Notes: generated by a model from the letters alone, not told the origin. 64,000 nucleotides of DNA from Candidatus Bathyarchaeota archaeon A05DMB-3 (GCA_019685555.1 JABFQN010000006.1:1-64000), one strand, 5' to 3'; counted from the first letter of the stretch, positions 27,364-36,483 are shown. Translations and numbers: made by a program.

Positions 27364-28272
27364 TTGAAAGTTATGAGTGTCAAGGGCGAACATGAAATAT
27401 ACTGTTGCGGTGCACGTGTGCGGATTTCAGAGGAAGGAATTGAAGTTTTAAGCGAACCATTGATTGAGTATTGTCCCCTTCACGAAGCCCTTTACGGCAC
27501 TAAAAAAATTGATGTTGAAAGCGTGCGGAAAAGCGTTGAAATGAAGATTGCAAGGTTTGGTTTTTGTTGCGGAAACCGTGTTTTCAACTCTGAGCCAGTT
27601 GTGGCTTATGGGGCTTCAGAAATGATGCGTGTCTGGCTTGAGAAGAAGCTTATTGACTGCGCTGTTGTTGTCTGTGAAGGAGCCGGAACAGTCATAGCTT
27701 TTAAAGGCGGTCTTGTGCAAGCCATTGGTGCCCGCTTAACAGGGATAATAAAGACTTCGCCTATTCCAGAAATTATCGAGCAAATCAGAAGAGAAGGCGG
27801 GATAGTTTTGGACGAGAAAATCGCGGTTATCGACCAAGTTTCTGGCGTTAAAAAGGCTTTGAGTTTAGGGTTTAGGCGTGTTGCCGTAAGCGTTGCTGGA
27901 TTTCAGTCGAAAACTATAAGCGAAATCAGAAGCCTCGAAGCAAGCGAAAAGGCGGATATCCTCATTTTTTCCGTCTGCAACACTTGCGTCGGCGAAGGAG
28001 ACGTGAAGCACATAGCCAAGGCTGACGTTGTCTGTGTAAGCGCTTCGAAAATACTTCGAAAGGAAATAGGCAAAAGAGCACGCTTACAATTGGGCGTTAC
28101 CATCCCAGTATACGCCCTAACCGAAAAAGGAAAACGCCTCACCCTAGCCTATTTGGCAGAATTCCAAGACAAAATTGTAGCCTTCAGAACAAGCAAACTT
28201 CCCTACCAAGCAGAAGATAAAGGTCCAAAACTCAAGTCAGAAAAGCGACAAACACTATGCAGTCTAAGGTGA
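27364..28272 (+). CDS. DUF2099 protein, methanogenesis marker 8 family
   Basis: A 302-residue protein that I recognise as the DUF2099 family, known as methanogenesis marker protein 8 in methanogens. Conserved stretches: PLIEYCPLHEALYG, KIARFGFCCGNRV, VVCEGAGTVI...LVQAIGARLTGI, TSPIPEII. Several Cys (CC twice, CNTCVGEGD) could bind a cluster or metal. The biochemical role is unknown. No methanogenesis gene is present in this window. The start is TTG 27364 or ATG 27373. Confidence 0.85.
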   Translation: MKVMSVKGEHEIYCCGARVRISEEGIEVLSEPLIEYCPLHEALYGTKKIDVESVRKSVEMKIARFGFCCGNRVFNSEPVVAYGASEMMRVWLEKKLIDCAVVVCEGAGTVIAFKGGLVQAIGARLTGIIKTSPIPEIIEQIRREGGIVLDEKIAVIDQVSGVKKALSLGFRRVAVSVAGFQSKTISEIRSLEASEKADILIFSVCNTCVGEGDVKHIAKADVVCVSASKILRKEIGKRARLQLGVTIPVYALTEKGKRLTLAYLAEFQDKIVAFRTSKLPYQAEDKGPKLKSEKRQTLCSLR

Positions 28273-28276
28273 AAGA

Positions 28277-28303
28277 CTAGGGGGAGGGGTAGGGAAAATA
28301 AAG
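28277..28303 (+). repeat. purine-rich repeat, copy D
   Basis: CTAGGGGGAGGGGTAGGGAAAATAAAG lies four bases behind the stop of the DUF2099 gene. It matches the outer part of the 57-kb copy (reverse complement of 57222-57253) and resembles the stretch after the permease stop at 8391. The rest of the 120-bp gap is AT-rich upstream sequence. Confidence 0.45.
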
Positions 28304-28392
28304 CTTGAAAACAGTGTAAGTTGTTTAACCAAAAGCCTTAAGTGAAGAGGCAACATAACTTCTAGCAAATGGCATAAGGTGTTGATTTAGGT

Positions 28393-28863
28393 TTGGCAGT
28401 TGAAGGCTTTTCTGGAGGTAGAAAACCCGTAGATGTGAAAGTAGGCGAATTAACGCCTGCCTCAAGAGCAGTAAACGTTAAGGCAAAAGTGGTTTCAAAA
28501 AGCGAAGTTAGAAGCATTGCTTCTGGAAGGGACGGTGCACCCCACACTGTCTGCGACGCCTTAATCGGCGACGAAACAGGATGCATATACCTAACCCTTT
28601 GGGACGACAACATAGCCAAAGTTAAGGAAGGCGAAACCATAAACATAGGAAACGGTTACGTAAGCCTCTTTAGAGGAAGCATGCGCCTAAACGTTGGAAG
28701 ATACGGAACACTGGAAGTTGCAAAAGAAGCATTAGAAGGTGAAGTGAACACGGAGAACAATCTCTCCTCAAAGGTTTATGAACAGCAAAGGCGTCCGTTT
28801 AGGGGAAGAAGAGACTTCGGCGGACGAGAAAGAAGAGGCGGTTTCAGACAAAGAAGATATTAG
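28393..28863 (+). CDS. single-stranded DNA-binding OB-fold protein
   Basis: A 156-residue SSB of the crenarchaeal/thaumarchaeal single-OB type. The OB fold covers residues about 12-120 (VGELTPASRAVNVKAKVVSK, CDALIGDETGCIYLTLWDDNI, INIGNGYVSLFRGSMRLNVG). The tail is Arg/Gly/Phe-rich (RPFRGRRDFGGRERRGG), as in RGG-type nucleic-acid-binding tails. TTG 28393 is the best start. It may coat ssDNA in replication and repair, or bind RNA. Confidence 0.9.
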   Translation: MAVEGFSGGRKPVDVKVGELTPASRAVNVKAKVVSKSEVRSIASGRDGAPHTVCDALIGDETGCIYLTLWDDNIAKVKEGETINIGNGYVSLFRGSMRLNVGRYGTLEVAKEALEGEVNTENNLSSKVYEQQRRPFRGRRDFGGRERRGGFRQRRY

Positions 28864-28910
28864 ACAACCTCCCAGTCTTTGCATACATTTTCGTATTCCT
28901 CTTTGTTAGT

Positions 28911-29690
28911 TTACCTTTTTCTCAGCAATGTTATTGGTCTATTGAATCTCTCGGCTTCTTCCAAAGGCTGCTCTAAATCGAAATTGTTAAACCAGCCTAG
29001 AAATTCAAATTTCCCATTTCTGTTAACAAGTTGAAGAAACTCTTGCGGAAAAATCAGTTTACCCACCTTTTCAGTTTTCAAAACCTTTGTCCTCTTTCCC
29101 TCAATAACTTCAAGAGTTATTTTCTCCATTATTTTTTGCTCTATAAAATTTAGGGGAGCAGTCTCCCAAGCCACATTTATCACTAGCCCATCCTTTATCA
29201 CAGTCCAACTTTCACCACCAAGCTTTGTCCAGTCAAATTGGATGCCGCTATCTAAAAGGTATAAACCGCCTTGGCTTAGGCATGTTGCAACCGAATCTAA
29301 ATGAGAAAGGAAATCACTGTTTGTTTCAACTTCCAGAGAGCCCAGCATACAGAAGGCAAAGTCAAAATTTTCCTTAACCCTAAATCTTCGCATATCCGCA
29401 TGTATAACCCCTATTGTTATGCCGGCTTTCCTTGCTTTTTCCAGAGAATAATCAAGCATGGGTTTGCTAATGTCTAATCCTGTGAAGGCATAGCCGCGTT
29501 TAACCAGTTCTAGCATATATGGGCTGGGACCGCATCCAATGTCAAGAACCTTTTTAACCTTAACTTTGGAATATTTTCTGATGCATTCTTCGAAGAAGTC
29601 GACTTCTTTGGCTATGTCCCTAAACCCAAATGCAACATCATAATAATAGGGATTCTCATAAACGTCTAAACAGCCTTCGCGTCTTCTCAT
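28911..29690 (-). CDS. class I SAM-dependent methyltransferase
   Basis: A 259-residue methyltransferase. Motif I is VLDIGCGPSPYMLEL, motif post-I FTGLDISKPML, and motif IV region NFDFAFCMLGSLE. An antiparallel-strand insertion follows, as in small-molecule methyltransferases. The substrate is not predictable. It is monocistronic with its 3' end toward the SSB gene. Confidence 0.87.
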   Translation of the reverse strand: MRRREGCLDVYENPYYYDVAFGFRDIAKEVDFFEECIRKYSKVKVKKVLDIGCGPSPYMLELVKRGYAFTGLDISKPMLDYSLEKARKAGITIGVIHADMRRFRVKENFDFAFCMLGSLEVETNSDFLSHLDSVATCLSQGGLYLLDSGIQFDWTKLGGESWTVIKDGLVINVAWETAPLNFIEQKIMEKITLEVIEGKRTKVLKTEKVGKLIFPQEFLQLVNRNGKFEFLGWFNNFDLEQPLEEAERFNRPITLLRKR

Positions 29691-29752
29691 GGCATCTCAG
29701 CACATTACTTTTATTGAATAATTTAGATTAAAGCCTTTAACCGTTTTCTTGA

Positions 29753-30058
29753 CTACGCTTTTGCGTCATTCAAATAATCCGAAAAGCCGAAGCCTTTCTT
29801 TTCCTTGTACTCTATTCCAAGCTTTTTGTATAAGCTTTTAATGACGGCTTTTTCAATCACTTCCGCGCCTGAGCCGAAAATTTCCCTTAAACATTGGATA
29901 AAAATTTCAGGATTGCTTGGAATATCCTCTTTTTTAAGGGCGTAATAGTGTTGAAGGCGGAAAAATACTACTTCCCTTCCACTTTCTCCAAGCATAAGCA
30001 AGCCTTCATCAACAGCCTCGATTAAAGCTTTCTTGAAAGCGTTCCTTTTCTGGCTCAT
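29753..30058 (-). CDS. small helical protein, NitrOD5/DUF3227-like
   Basis: A 101-residue, mainly helical protein. The central part (ALIEAVDEGLLMLGESGREVVFFRLQHYYALKKEDIPSNPE...IFGSGAEVIEKAVIKSLYKKLGI) resembles the archaeal NitrOD5 (DUF3227) output-type domain found alone or behind sensor modules. I am moderately sure of the family. It follows the membrane protein gene at 30069 after 10 bases on the same strand, which suggests a sensor-plus-output pair. Confidence 0.75.
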   Translation of the reverse strand: MSQKRNAFKKALIEAVDEGLLMLGESGREVVFFRLQHYYALKKEDIPSNPEIFIQCLREIFGSGAEVIEKAVIKSLYKKLGIEYKEKKGFGFSDYLNDAKA

Positions 30059-30068
30059 GGCGTTTACC

Positions 30069-30824
30069 TCAAAACTCCTTTGTGTGGATGTAGAAAGCCA
30101 TTAAGAAGAATAGGTATGAGAAATCGAAGAGGAGATCCAGCATATGCCCACTATAGTATGTGCCTTGCGCGGTTGTGTAGCTGAAAAGGATGTCTGCGCA
30201 CACATCCATCACTATAGCTGCGTTAATTAGAAGCCATGATTTCCCAAGTTTTCCCTTCCAGAAGATTATCAAACCTAAAAGCGCCACGGAGAGAAGCGAA
30301 AGGTCGAGAATGGGATAGGCAAAATCCATAGCTATCGCAACCAAATCTTCTTCAGCTCCTAAAATCGGAGCTAGCAACGTGGCGGCTACCACAACGGTTA
30401 ACGTAACCGTAACCGCCATGACTGTGGCTACGTTTTTCCTTGTTAACGCGCGACCGAACAGCTTGACATACAAGTGTAACGCGATGAAAAAAGGGATGTA
30501 TCCAGCTATCCAAAAGATATCTGCAGCAGAAGGATAAGGCAGTTCAACGCCTAAAATCAGCGTGTAACCCGCCCATACAGCTTCTCCTATAAACCATAGA
30601 AACAATCCACATGTGAAATAAAGCCAAACAATGGGAAATCGCCCTTTAGCCTTACGCCAATATCTTTCCAGAGAAACACCAGAAACTATGACAGTTGCGC
30701 CGGCGATTATAGGCGGAAAGGCGTTAGAGAAATAAGTGATAAAATCGGGATAGTAGCCTTGAAACGCATATAGCAGTATCAAACCGACCATTATTGAAAG
30801 GCTTATTTTGTAGATTTTAAGCAC
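30069..30824 (-). CDS. eight-helix membrane protein, sensor-like
   Basis: Integral membrane protein of about 251 residues with eight or so hydrophobic segments. It includes GEAVWAGYTLILGVELPYPSAADIFWIAGYIPFF, a pattern seen in N-terminal membrane domains of some archaeal and bacterial signalling proteins, but there is no kinase or PAS domain attached. GTG 30824, behind CGGAGGGTG, is favoured over the 5' extended frame to 30944, whose first 40 residues look non-coding. Together with the small downstream protein it may sense a membrane signal. Confidence 0.78.
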   Translation of the reverse strand: MLKIYKISLSIMVGLILLYAFQGYYPDFITYFSNAFPPIIAGATVIVSGVSLERYWRKAKGRFPIVWLYFTCGLFLWFIGEAVWAGYTLILGVELPYPSAADIFWIAGYIPFFIALHLYVKLFGRALTRKNVATVMAVTVTLTVVVAATLLAPILGAEEDLVAIAMDFAYPILDLSLLSVALLGLIIFWKGKLGKSWLLINAAIVMDVCADILFSYTTAQGTYYSGHMLDLLFDFSYLFFLMAFYIHTKEF

Positions 30825-31114
30825 CCCATCACACCCTCCGTGGATTTGCTTTAGGGAATTTTGTTCGCAAACTCGCCAAACACGCGTAATATTTCTCTCG
30901 CTTATACTGAACTGCTCTGTTTCACATTTAGTTCCGACGTACAAGTGCCCTTAATATGGCTTATGAAAAGCGAATATGGATTATTAAAATTTGCTATTTA
31001 GAATTCGAATTTAAAGCCAAACCCGTCGTTTCAAAGGTTTTTCTTAAATTTCACCGCAACCCTTAAAACTCTAATATGCGAAACAAAAACATCTCATAAA
31101 ATGGAGAGATTATA

Positions 31115-32497
31115 ATGTGTCAAGCGGAAAAAGAGGAGAGAAAGCCCACTGTTGAAGAACTGCTTGCAAAGGCGAAAAAGCCAGCGCAACTAGCCCCGTC
31201 AATGCACAAGTTTTACGAGGGCAAAGTTCAAGTTATGCCAAAATGCGCCATAACAAGTCCAGCCGACTTTGCAATATGGTACACGCCTGGCGTTGCTGCT
31301 CCATGCCGAGAAATCCACGCAGACCCCGAAAAATCCTTTGAATTGACAAACCGATGGAACTATGTGGCTGTAGTTTCAGACGGCACACGGGTTTTAGGCT
31401 TGGGAGACATAGGCCCAGAAGCAGCCATGCCAGTTATGGAAGGAAAAGCCTTGCTTTTCAAATATCTCGGAGGCGTTGACGCTTTCCCCATATGCTTGAA
31501 AACCAAAGACCCTGAAGAAATCGTCAGAGCCTGCGAACTCATAGAACCCTCCTTCGGCGGAATAAACCTAGAAGATATTGAAAAGCCTAAATGTTTTTAT
31601 GTCCTGGAAAAAGCTCGTGAGCGCCTTCAAATTCCAGTTTGGCACGACGACCAGCAAGGAACCGCCACAGTAATATTGGCGGGCTTGATAAACGCCTTCA
31701 AAATAGTTGGCAAAAAACCCCAAGAAAGCATGATAACGCTTGTGGGTGCTGGGGCAGCCAACATCCGAACAGCCTACGTTCTAATAAGATGGGGAATGAA
31801 GCCGGGAAACATTTTAATGGTAGACACAAAGGGCATACTCCACGCTGGAAGAGAGGACCTTTCAAAGGAAGAGGACCCTTGGAAATATGAGCTAGCCCAA
31901 ATAACAAACGCTGAAGGCAGAACAGGCGACATAGCAGAAGCCTTTAAAGGCGTAGACGCTGTGGTAGCCGCATCCAAACCTGGACCAGGCACAATAAAGA
32001 AGGAGTGGGTGGCTTCAATGGCGGATGACTCAATAATATTTGCATGTGCAAACCCCATACCTGAAATATGGCCTTGGGAAGCCAAAGAGGCTGGAGCCCG
32101 CATAATAGCCACTGGAAGAAGCGACTTCCCAAACCAAGTTAACAACAGTTTAGGTTTTCCAGCAATATTCCGAGGAGTTTTAGATGTCAAAGCAAAAACA
32201 GTTACAGATGACATGTGCATAGCAGCAGCCCAAGAACTAGCCAAATTTGCAGAGGAAAGAGGAATCCATGATGAAGATATCCTACCTCGAATGGAAGAGT
32301 GGGAGGTTTACCCCCGAGAAGCGGTGGCCTGCGCCTTGAAATCCATAGAGCAAGGAGTTGCTAGAGTCAAACCCAGCAGGCAAGAACTTTACGAAAGAGC
32401 CGTTGCAATTATAAAGAACGCCAGAGAAAGCCTAAACGCCTTAATGAAGGAAGGACTGATAAGAAAACCGCCGCCAGAAGAGGAATTGCTCAAGTAA
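31115..32497 (+). CDS. malic enzyme (malate dehydrogenase, decarboxylating)
   Basis: A 460-residue NAD(P)-dependent malic enzyme that converts malate to pyruvate and CO2. Motifs: YTPGVAAPCREI with the catalytic Tyr, VLGLGDIGPEAAMPVMEGK with the catalytic Lys, FGGINLEDIE metal site, and the dinucleotide-binding LVGAGAANIRTAYVL. GGAGA at 31103-31107 precedes ATG 31115. The N-terminal 'KRKPTVEELLAKAKKPA' helix is longer than in the shortest bacterial forms. The 290-bp region upstream (30825-31114) has two TATA-like AT runs (near 31043 and 31063) but no gene. Confidence 0.94.
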   Translation: MCQAEKEERKPTVEELLAKAKKPAQLAPSMHKFYEGKVQVMPKCAITSPADFAIWYTPGVAAPCREIHADPEKSFELTNRWNYVAVVSDGTRVLGLGDIGPEAAMPVMEGKALLFKYLGGVDAFPICLKTKDPEEIVRACELIEPSFGGINLEDIEKPKCFYVLEKARERLQIPVWHDDQQGTATVILAGLINAFKIVGKKPQESMITLVGAGAANIRTAYVLIRWGMKPGNILMVDTKGILHAGREDLSKEEDPWKYELAQITNAEGRTGDIAEAFKGVDAVVAASKPGPGTIKKEWVASMADDSIIFACANPIPEIWPWEAKEAGARIIATGRSDFPNQVNNSLGFPAIFRGVLDVKAKTVTDDMCIAAAQELAKFAEERGIHDEDILPRMEEWEVYPREAVACALKSIEQGVARVKPSRQELYERAVAIIKNARESLNALMKEGLIRKPPPEEELLK

Positions 32498-32572
32498 TCA
32501 GCCAAAACACGTAATTCCATCTTTCTTTTGAAAATTAGCAGAAAATTATTTAAGCTATTTCGTAAAAATTAG

Positions 32573-33049
32573 GTGGCTAGGGAGAAAGAAGAAATGCGGT
32601 CAGATTATGCCCTATACACAGTAGCCATAATATTCTTCATAATAACCGGAATAGTGTTCGCCATACAGATGGATGAAACATACAAATCTCTTGGAATAAT
32701 CACAACCGCTGTCCTCGGAATTTTCTTCATCGGGCTCGGTTACACTCAAAGACCAAAGGTAGAAACAAAAACCATAACTACAACCATTGAAGCGCCTCCG
32801 CCAACACCGCCAACCACTCAATTAGTTCAGGAAGAGATTCCTAAAGAAACCGCTCCAATTAGACGAGAGTTGACGGAAGTTAAAGGAATAGGTGCAAAAA
32901 GAGCGGAACAGCTTAAGGCGCTTAGCATCGTGAGCGTTGAAGACTTGGCTAAAGCTTCTGCTAAGGACTTAGCCTCCAAACTTAAAGTTTCCCCAAAAAT
33001 TGCTGAAAGATGGATTGAAAACGCAAAAAAGCTCATTGAAAAGTCTTAG
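32573..33049 (+). CDS. membrane-tethered helix-hairpin-helix protein
   Basis: A 158-residue protein with two N-terminal membrane helices (residues about 12-31 and 39-58), a Thr/Pro-rich linker (about 60-95) and a C-terminal tandem helix-hairpin-helix domain (LTEVKGIGAKRAEQLKAL, LASKLKVSPKIAERWIENAKKL). HhH modules usually bind DNA or proteins; here the domain would sit on the membrane. GTG 32573 follows an AT-rich promoter. No close functional relative is known to me. Confidence 0.85.
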   Translation: MAREKEEMRSDYALYTVAIIFFIITGIVFAIQMDETYKSLGIITTAVLGIFFIGLGYTQRPKVETKTITTTIEAPPPTPPTTQLVQEEIPKETAPIRRELTEVKGIGAKRAEQLKALSIVSVEDLAKASAKDLASKLKVSPKIAERWIENAKKLIEKS

Positions 33050-33073
33050 ATGAAGCCTCTATCTGTAACCCAT

Positions 33074-33337
33074 TTACAAGTTGAGGATTCTTATTATATT
33101 CCTTCGCTCCAACCGTTTTACCGCGTCTAAAAACTCGTTTTTCTTCTTGCCAGTTAACCTAAAATTCTGTAGCATTTCGTTTAAAGGCATTTCAGATTTT
33201 CCAAACCCAACGGTCTTTTTATGAAGATGGTTAATTATTAAGCGTTCAAGTTTCCCGCATCTCCATGTAGTGTTTCGAATTAGAACAATTATGGCTCTTC
33301 TAAATTTTCCCTTTTCGCCCTTCTTCTTCAACCTCAT
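33074..33337 (-). CDS. small basic protein, possible winged helix
   Basis: An 87-residue, strongly basic protein. The part NEMLQNFRLTGKKKNEFLDAVKRLERRNIIRIL has the pattern of a recognition helix followed by a wing. I do not recognise a family. It fills the gap between the HhH gene and the divergent PPC gene, and overlaps no other real gene, which supports it. Confidence 0.55.
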   Translation of the reverse strand: MRLKKKGEKGKFRRAIIVLIRNTTWRCGKLERLIINHLHKKTVGFGKSEMPLNEMLQNFRLTGKKKNEFLDAVKRLERRNIIRILNL

Positions 33338-33453
33338 TCACAATTGTAATTTGCGCTAAGATGTTTTTAGAGTTTACGTTTAAAGGGGTTTTCGGAAGCC
33401 TAAAATACCATAAGAGTTTAGTTTTAACTCTCCAATAATTGAAGTGAGACATT

Positions 33454-33879
33454 ATGGTGGAAGGGAAAATTGGAAAAATAATTTTTTCGCGCATAAAGAC
33501 AGATGAAGACTTGGCTGAAGCCATTAAAGAAAGAGTTGAAAAAAGCCGTGTTAAGGCTGGTGTAATAATTGCCATTGGCAGTCTAAAAAGGGCAACATTA
33601 GGATATTACAGAGAAGGCGAATACAAATATATACGGCTAGATGGGCCGTTGGAAATAGCATCTTGTATGGGAAACATTGCTGTTGATGAAAACGGCAATG
33701 TAGTGGTGCATGCACATATTGTTGTTACAAACGAAAAGGGCGAGGCTTTCGGTGGTCACTTGATGAAAGAATCTCCCGTAGGAGCAACAGCGGAACTCAT
33801 AATAATCGAAGGCGATGGAATAAATCTAAAAAGGGTTTTAGACGAGAAGACAAAGCTGAGGCTTCTAGATTTAGGCTAA
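33454..33879 (+). CDS. PPC/DUF296 domain protein
   Basis: A 141-residue protein of the PPC (plant and prokaryote conserved, DUF296) family, which forms trimers and is also part of plant AT-hook proteins. Signs: GVIIAIGSLKRATLGYY, CMGNIAVDENGNVVVHAHIVV, EAFGGHLMKES-VGATAELII. The His pair and acidic residues of the proposed metal site are present. No AT-hook is attached. It overlaps the convergent acetyltransferase by nine bases. Confidence 0.88.
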   Translation: MVEGKIGKIIFSRIKTDEDLAEAIKERVEKSRVKAGVIIAIGSLKRATLGYYREGEYKYIRLDGPLEIASCMGNIAVDENGNVVVHAHIVVTNEKGEAFGGHLMKESPVGATAELIIIEGDGINLKRVLDEKTKLRLLDLG

Positions 33880-34332
33880 AAATTTTTCAAGAAGTATTCC
33901 GTGGGCATCTCCATAATAATATTCAAGTTTTGCGACTTTTTTGTATCCAAGTTTTTGATAAAGGCTCAACGCCGCAATGTTGTCTTCTCTTACCTCGAGG
34001 CGGCATATTCTTGCTTGTTTACCCTTGAAGATTTTTTCGATTTCATGCAAAAGTTGTATTCCAACTCCTTTTCGGCGACGGCTTAAAGAGACATCTATTG
34101 TTAACACGTGCCCAACCAGCATTTTGTCTTTCATTGTTAACATGCCAATAATAAACCCAACAATTTCGTCGTTTTCCCTTGCTATTAAGCTTATAGAATT
34201 GGGGCTTGTGAGCAGTTGAGCAATTTGTTGTTTCGTGAAGGCTTCCCTTTTGAAACATTCCATCTCAATTTCGTAAAGCCTATCTAAATGTCTGATTGAA
34301 GCATCTTCTATTGTTAATGCCATCGTCTTCAT
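33871..34332 (-). CDS. GNAT acetyltransferase, RimI/Ard1-like
   Basis: A 153-residue N-acetyltransferase. The acetyl-CoA-binding motif is SLSRRRKGVGIQLLHEIE, followed by RLEVREDNIAALSLYQKLGYKKV, which is typical of RimI and archaeal Ard1 protein N-terminal acetyltransferases. ATG 34323 (MALTIEDASIRHL) is a slightly better start than 34332. The likely substrate is ribosomal or other protein N-termini. Confidence 0.88.
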   Translation of the reverse strand: MKTMALTIEDASIRHLDRLYEIEMECFKREAFTKQQIAQLLTSPNSISLIARENDEIVGFIIGMLTMKDKMLVGHVLTIDVSLSRRRKGVGIQLLHEIEKIFKGKQARICRLEVREDNIAALSLYQKLGYKKVAKLEYYYGDAHGILLEKFLA

Positions 34333-34356
34333 CTTTAATCTTTATAGGTGAAAGAT

Positions 34357-35445
34357 TTAGGCTTTTTCCGTTAAACCCTTGTTCAACGACGCCTTCACTG
34401 CCTTAATTTCAATCCATTGTTGTATTGCGAATCCTACGAAGAATCTCAGCCACACCGTTAAGATTCTGGTTAGGATTGTAACTGTTGCGCTCACGCCTAT
34501 TGGAATGCCCAGCACTACGTAGAGGGTTGTCATAGTTATCTCCGGCAGCCCAACCTCAAAAGGAATACCTATCGGAATTGACTTTACAGCTGAAACTATG
34601 GCTTGAGTTACAAAGATTATGCTCCATAGACGAAAGTGCGACTGGGGATATGGAAACTTAATGGCTAGGAAAACTATGTAAGAGATAACCAGATAAGAAA
34701 GCCAAGAAAGACTGGATACAAACGCTGAAAAAGCTACTATTTTTGGGGCGCGTCCAAACTCTTTCATGGAAGTATGAAACATTTCAGCAACTTTAACAAC
34801 CTCATTTCTAATCTTTGTTAGTTTCCACCTTCCTCTGCTGATGCGCTCAACAATTCCTAACACATAGTCGATTATCCTTAAAGTCCACTTTTCTCTGACA
34901 CACAGCATGAGAATCAAAACCAGAAAAAACAGGGTTGCGCCTATGAGGAATAGGCTTAAGTTGAAAACCAAACTGTTAACGCTGACTTCTGTTAGAAGCA
35001 TAGCTAGACCAACAATAACGGTTGCAACGCCAATGCTCATGCTTATTAGCCTGTGAGCCACTAGAGAGGCAATAACCTTGCCGCTTACACCGTTGCCATG
35101 CTCCCTTGTTATCAAGTATACTCTCGAGATTTCCCCGCTTATGGATTCCGCTGGGATTATTATGTCAATAAAAGTTCCATACCAAACATACAAATAGGCT
35201 TTTAGAACCGAAAGCTTCACAGAGAGAAATGTTAAGAGACAACGCCACGCCATCGCGTAGAGAAAAACGTCAACAAAAACCAGTAATGCAGCCAAAAAAT
35301 AGAGGAGGGCATCTGCACTTTGAATTGTAACGATGATTTCCGGTATGTCCACTTGAAAGAGGTAAAGGTATACGAGGAATGCGGCTATGCCTATTAGAGG
35401 CATAATCACCGTTTTCCATGTGACTTTAGGTTTAGCGGAAACCAT
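34357..35445 (-). CDS. flippase-like membrane protein (UPF0104/LPG synthase TM family)
   Basis: A 362-residue polytopic protein with about eight hydrophobic segments. Typical family points are YVWYGTFIDIIIPAESISGEISRVYLI early on and VKSIPIGIPFEVGLPEITMTTLYVVLGIP near the end. The family is related to the transmembrane part of lysylphosphatidylglycerol synthase and is proposed to move lipids or lipid-linked sugars across the membrane. There is no soluble synthase domain. It lies 25 bases downstream of the acetyltransferase start side on the same strand. Confidence 0.87.
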   Translation of the reverse strand: MVSAKPKVTWKTVIMPLIGIAAFLVYLYLFQVDIPEIIVTIQSADALLYFLAALLVFVDVFLYAMAWRCLLTFLSVKLSVLKAYLYVWYGTFIDIIIPAESISGEISRVYLITREHGNGVSGKVIASLVAHRLISMSIGVATVIVGLAMLLTEVSVNSLVFNLSLFLIGATLFFLVLILMLCVREKWTLRIIDYVLGIVERISRGRWKLTKIRNEVVKVAEMFHTSMKEFGRAPKIVAFSAFVSSLSWLSYLVISYIVFLAIKFPYPQSHFRLWSIIFVTQAIVSAVKSIPIGIPFEVGLPEITMTTLYVVLGIPIGVSATVTILTRILTVWLRFFVGFAIQQWIEIKAVKASLNKGLTEKA

Positions 35446-35574
35446 GCGGGCTTACATCTCACAATACCGCACAAGATTCTTTTGCTGAATTATATATTTT
35501 ACCCAAATCCAACTAAGACATTTGCAATAATTCAAAATAGCTGTATTAACAATCTTATATGTGTTGGTGACTGT

Positions 35575-36483
35575 ATGGAGTTAAAAGGTGTTCACTTTCT
35601 CCTAACATATAGATGCGATATAGAATGTGACCACTGCTTTGTTTGGGGCAGTCCTAATGCTAAAGGCGTTTTCACTTTCAAACAGATATGCGAAATTTTG
35701 GCTGAAGCGAAGAAGCTTAAGTCTGTGGATTATATTTCCATTGAGGGCGGTGAACCCTTCCTCTACTATCCAATCATGATCAAAGCCATAATGGAAAGCT
35801 TAAAGCTGGGATTTCGTGTGGAGGTTCTTTCAAACTGTTATTGGGCTACCTGCCGCGAAGATGCTGTGGAATGGCTTCTTCCACTGGCTGAAGTTGGAAA
35901 AGTGGAGCTAACCGTAAGTAGCGACCCCCACCATGGAGAAAACTGGGTAACCGCAGAAGTGAAAAACGCCGTTGAAGCTGCAAAATCGCTTGGCCTAAAA
36001 GTTGGAATAATTGCTATCAAGCATCCGGAAGCAAACACAGCTTGCCCAGACCAGATTGAAGGAGTGAAGGTGGATTTAGGGGAGCTTATGTACCGTGGTA
36101 GGGCATGCCTAAAACTGGCAGATAAGGCTGAAAAGAAATCATGGCGTCAATTTACCAAATGCCCCTACGAGGATTTCACTAAGCAAGAGAGGGTGCACAT
36201 CGACCCCTTAGGATATGTGCATGTTTGCCAAGGAATATCCATAGGCAACGCGTGGCAAAAACCCTTCGCGAAGATAATCGAAGAATACAACCCATACGCC
36301 AATCCCATCCTTGAACCCTTAATCCGCGGTGGTCCAGTGGCGCTTATTGAAAAGTTTAATCTACCCCACAGCGAAGTTTACGCGGATGCATGCCACCTAT
36401 GCTATGAAGCACGCTGTATGCTTCGCAATAAAGATCCAGAAATTCTCACGCCAGACCAAATGTATGGGAAACTTGAAGAATAG
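35575..36483 (+). CDS. radical SAM protein
   Basis: Approximately 302-residue radical SAM enzyme. The cluster motif CDIECDHC lies at residues about 14-21, the GGEP motif in ISIEGGEPFLYY. The C-terminal part has additional cysteines (CPYEDF, VHVCQGIS, CHLCYEARC) that could hold an auxiliary cluster. ATG 35575 starts right before the first strand (GVHFLLTYRC); the frame to 35482 adds an unlikely leader. Product unknown. Downstream is the HD-domain gene. Confidence 0.86.
   Translation: MELKGVHFLLTYRCDIECDHCFVWGSPNAKGVFTFKQICEILAEAKKLKSVDYISIEGGEPFLYYPIMIKAIMESLKLGFRVEVLSNCYWATCREDAVEWLLPLAEVGKVELTVSSDPHHGENWVTAEVKNAVEAAKSLGLKVGIIAIKHPEANTACPDQIEGVKVDLGELMYRGRACLKLADKAEKKSWRQFTKCPYEDFTKQERVHIDPLGYVHVCQGISIGNAWQKPFAKIIEEYNPYANPILEPLIRGGPVALIEKFNLPHSEVYADACHLCYEARCMLRNKDPEILTPDQMYGKLEE

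Noticed and set aside
31774-32244. 156-codon minus-strand frame inside the malic enzyme gene
   Set aside because: Antisense shadow of a well-conserved gene with no motifs or start signal.
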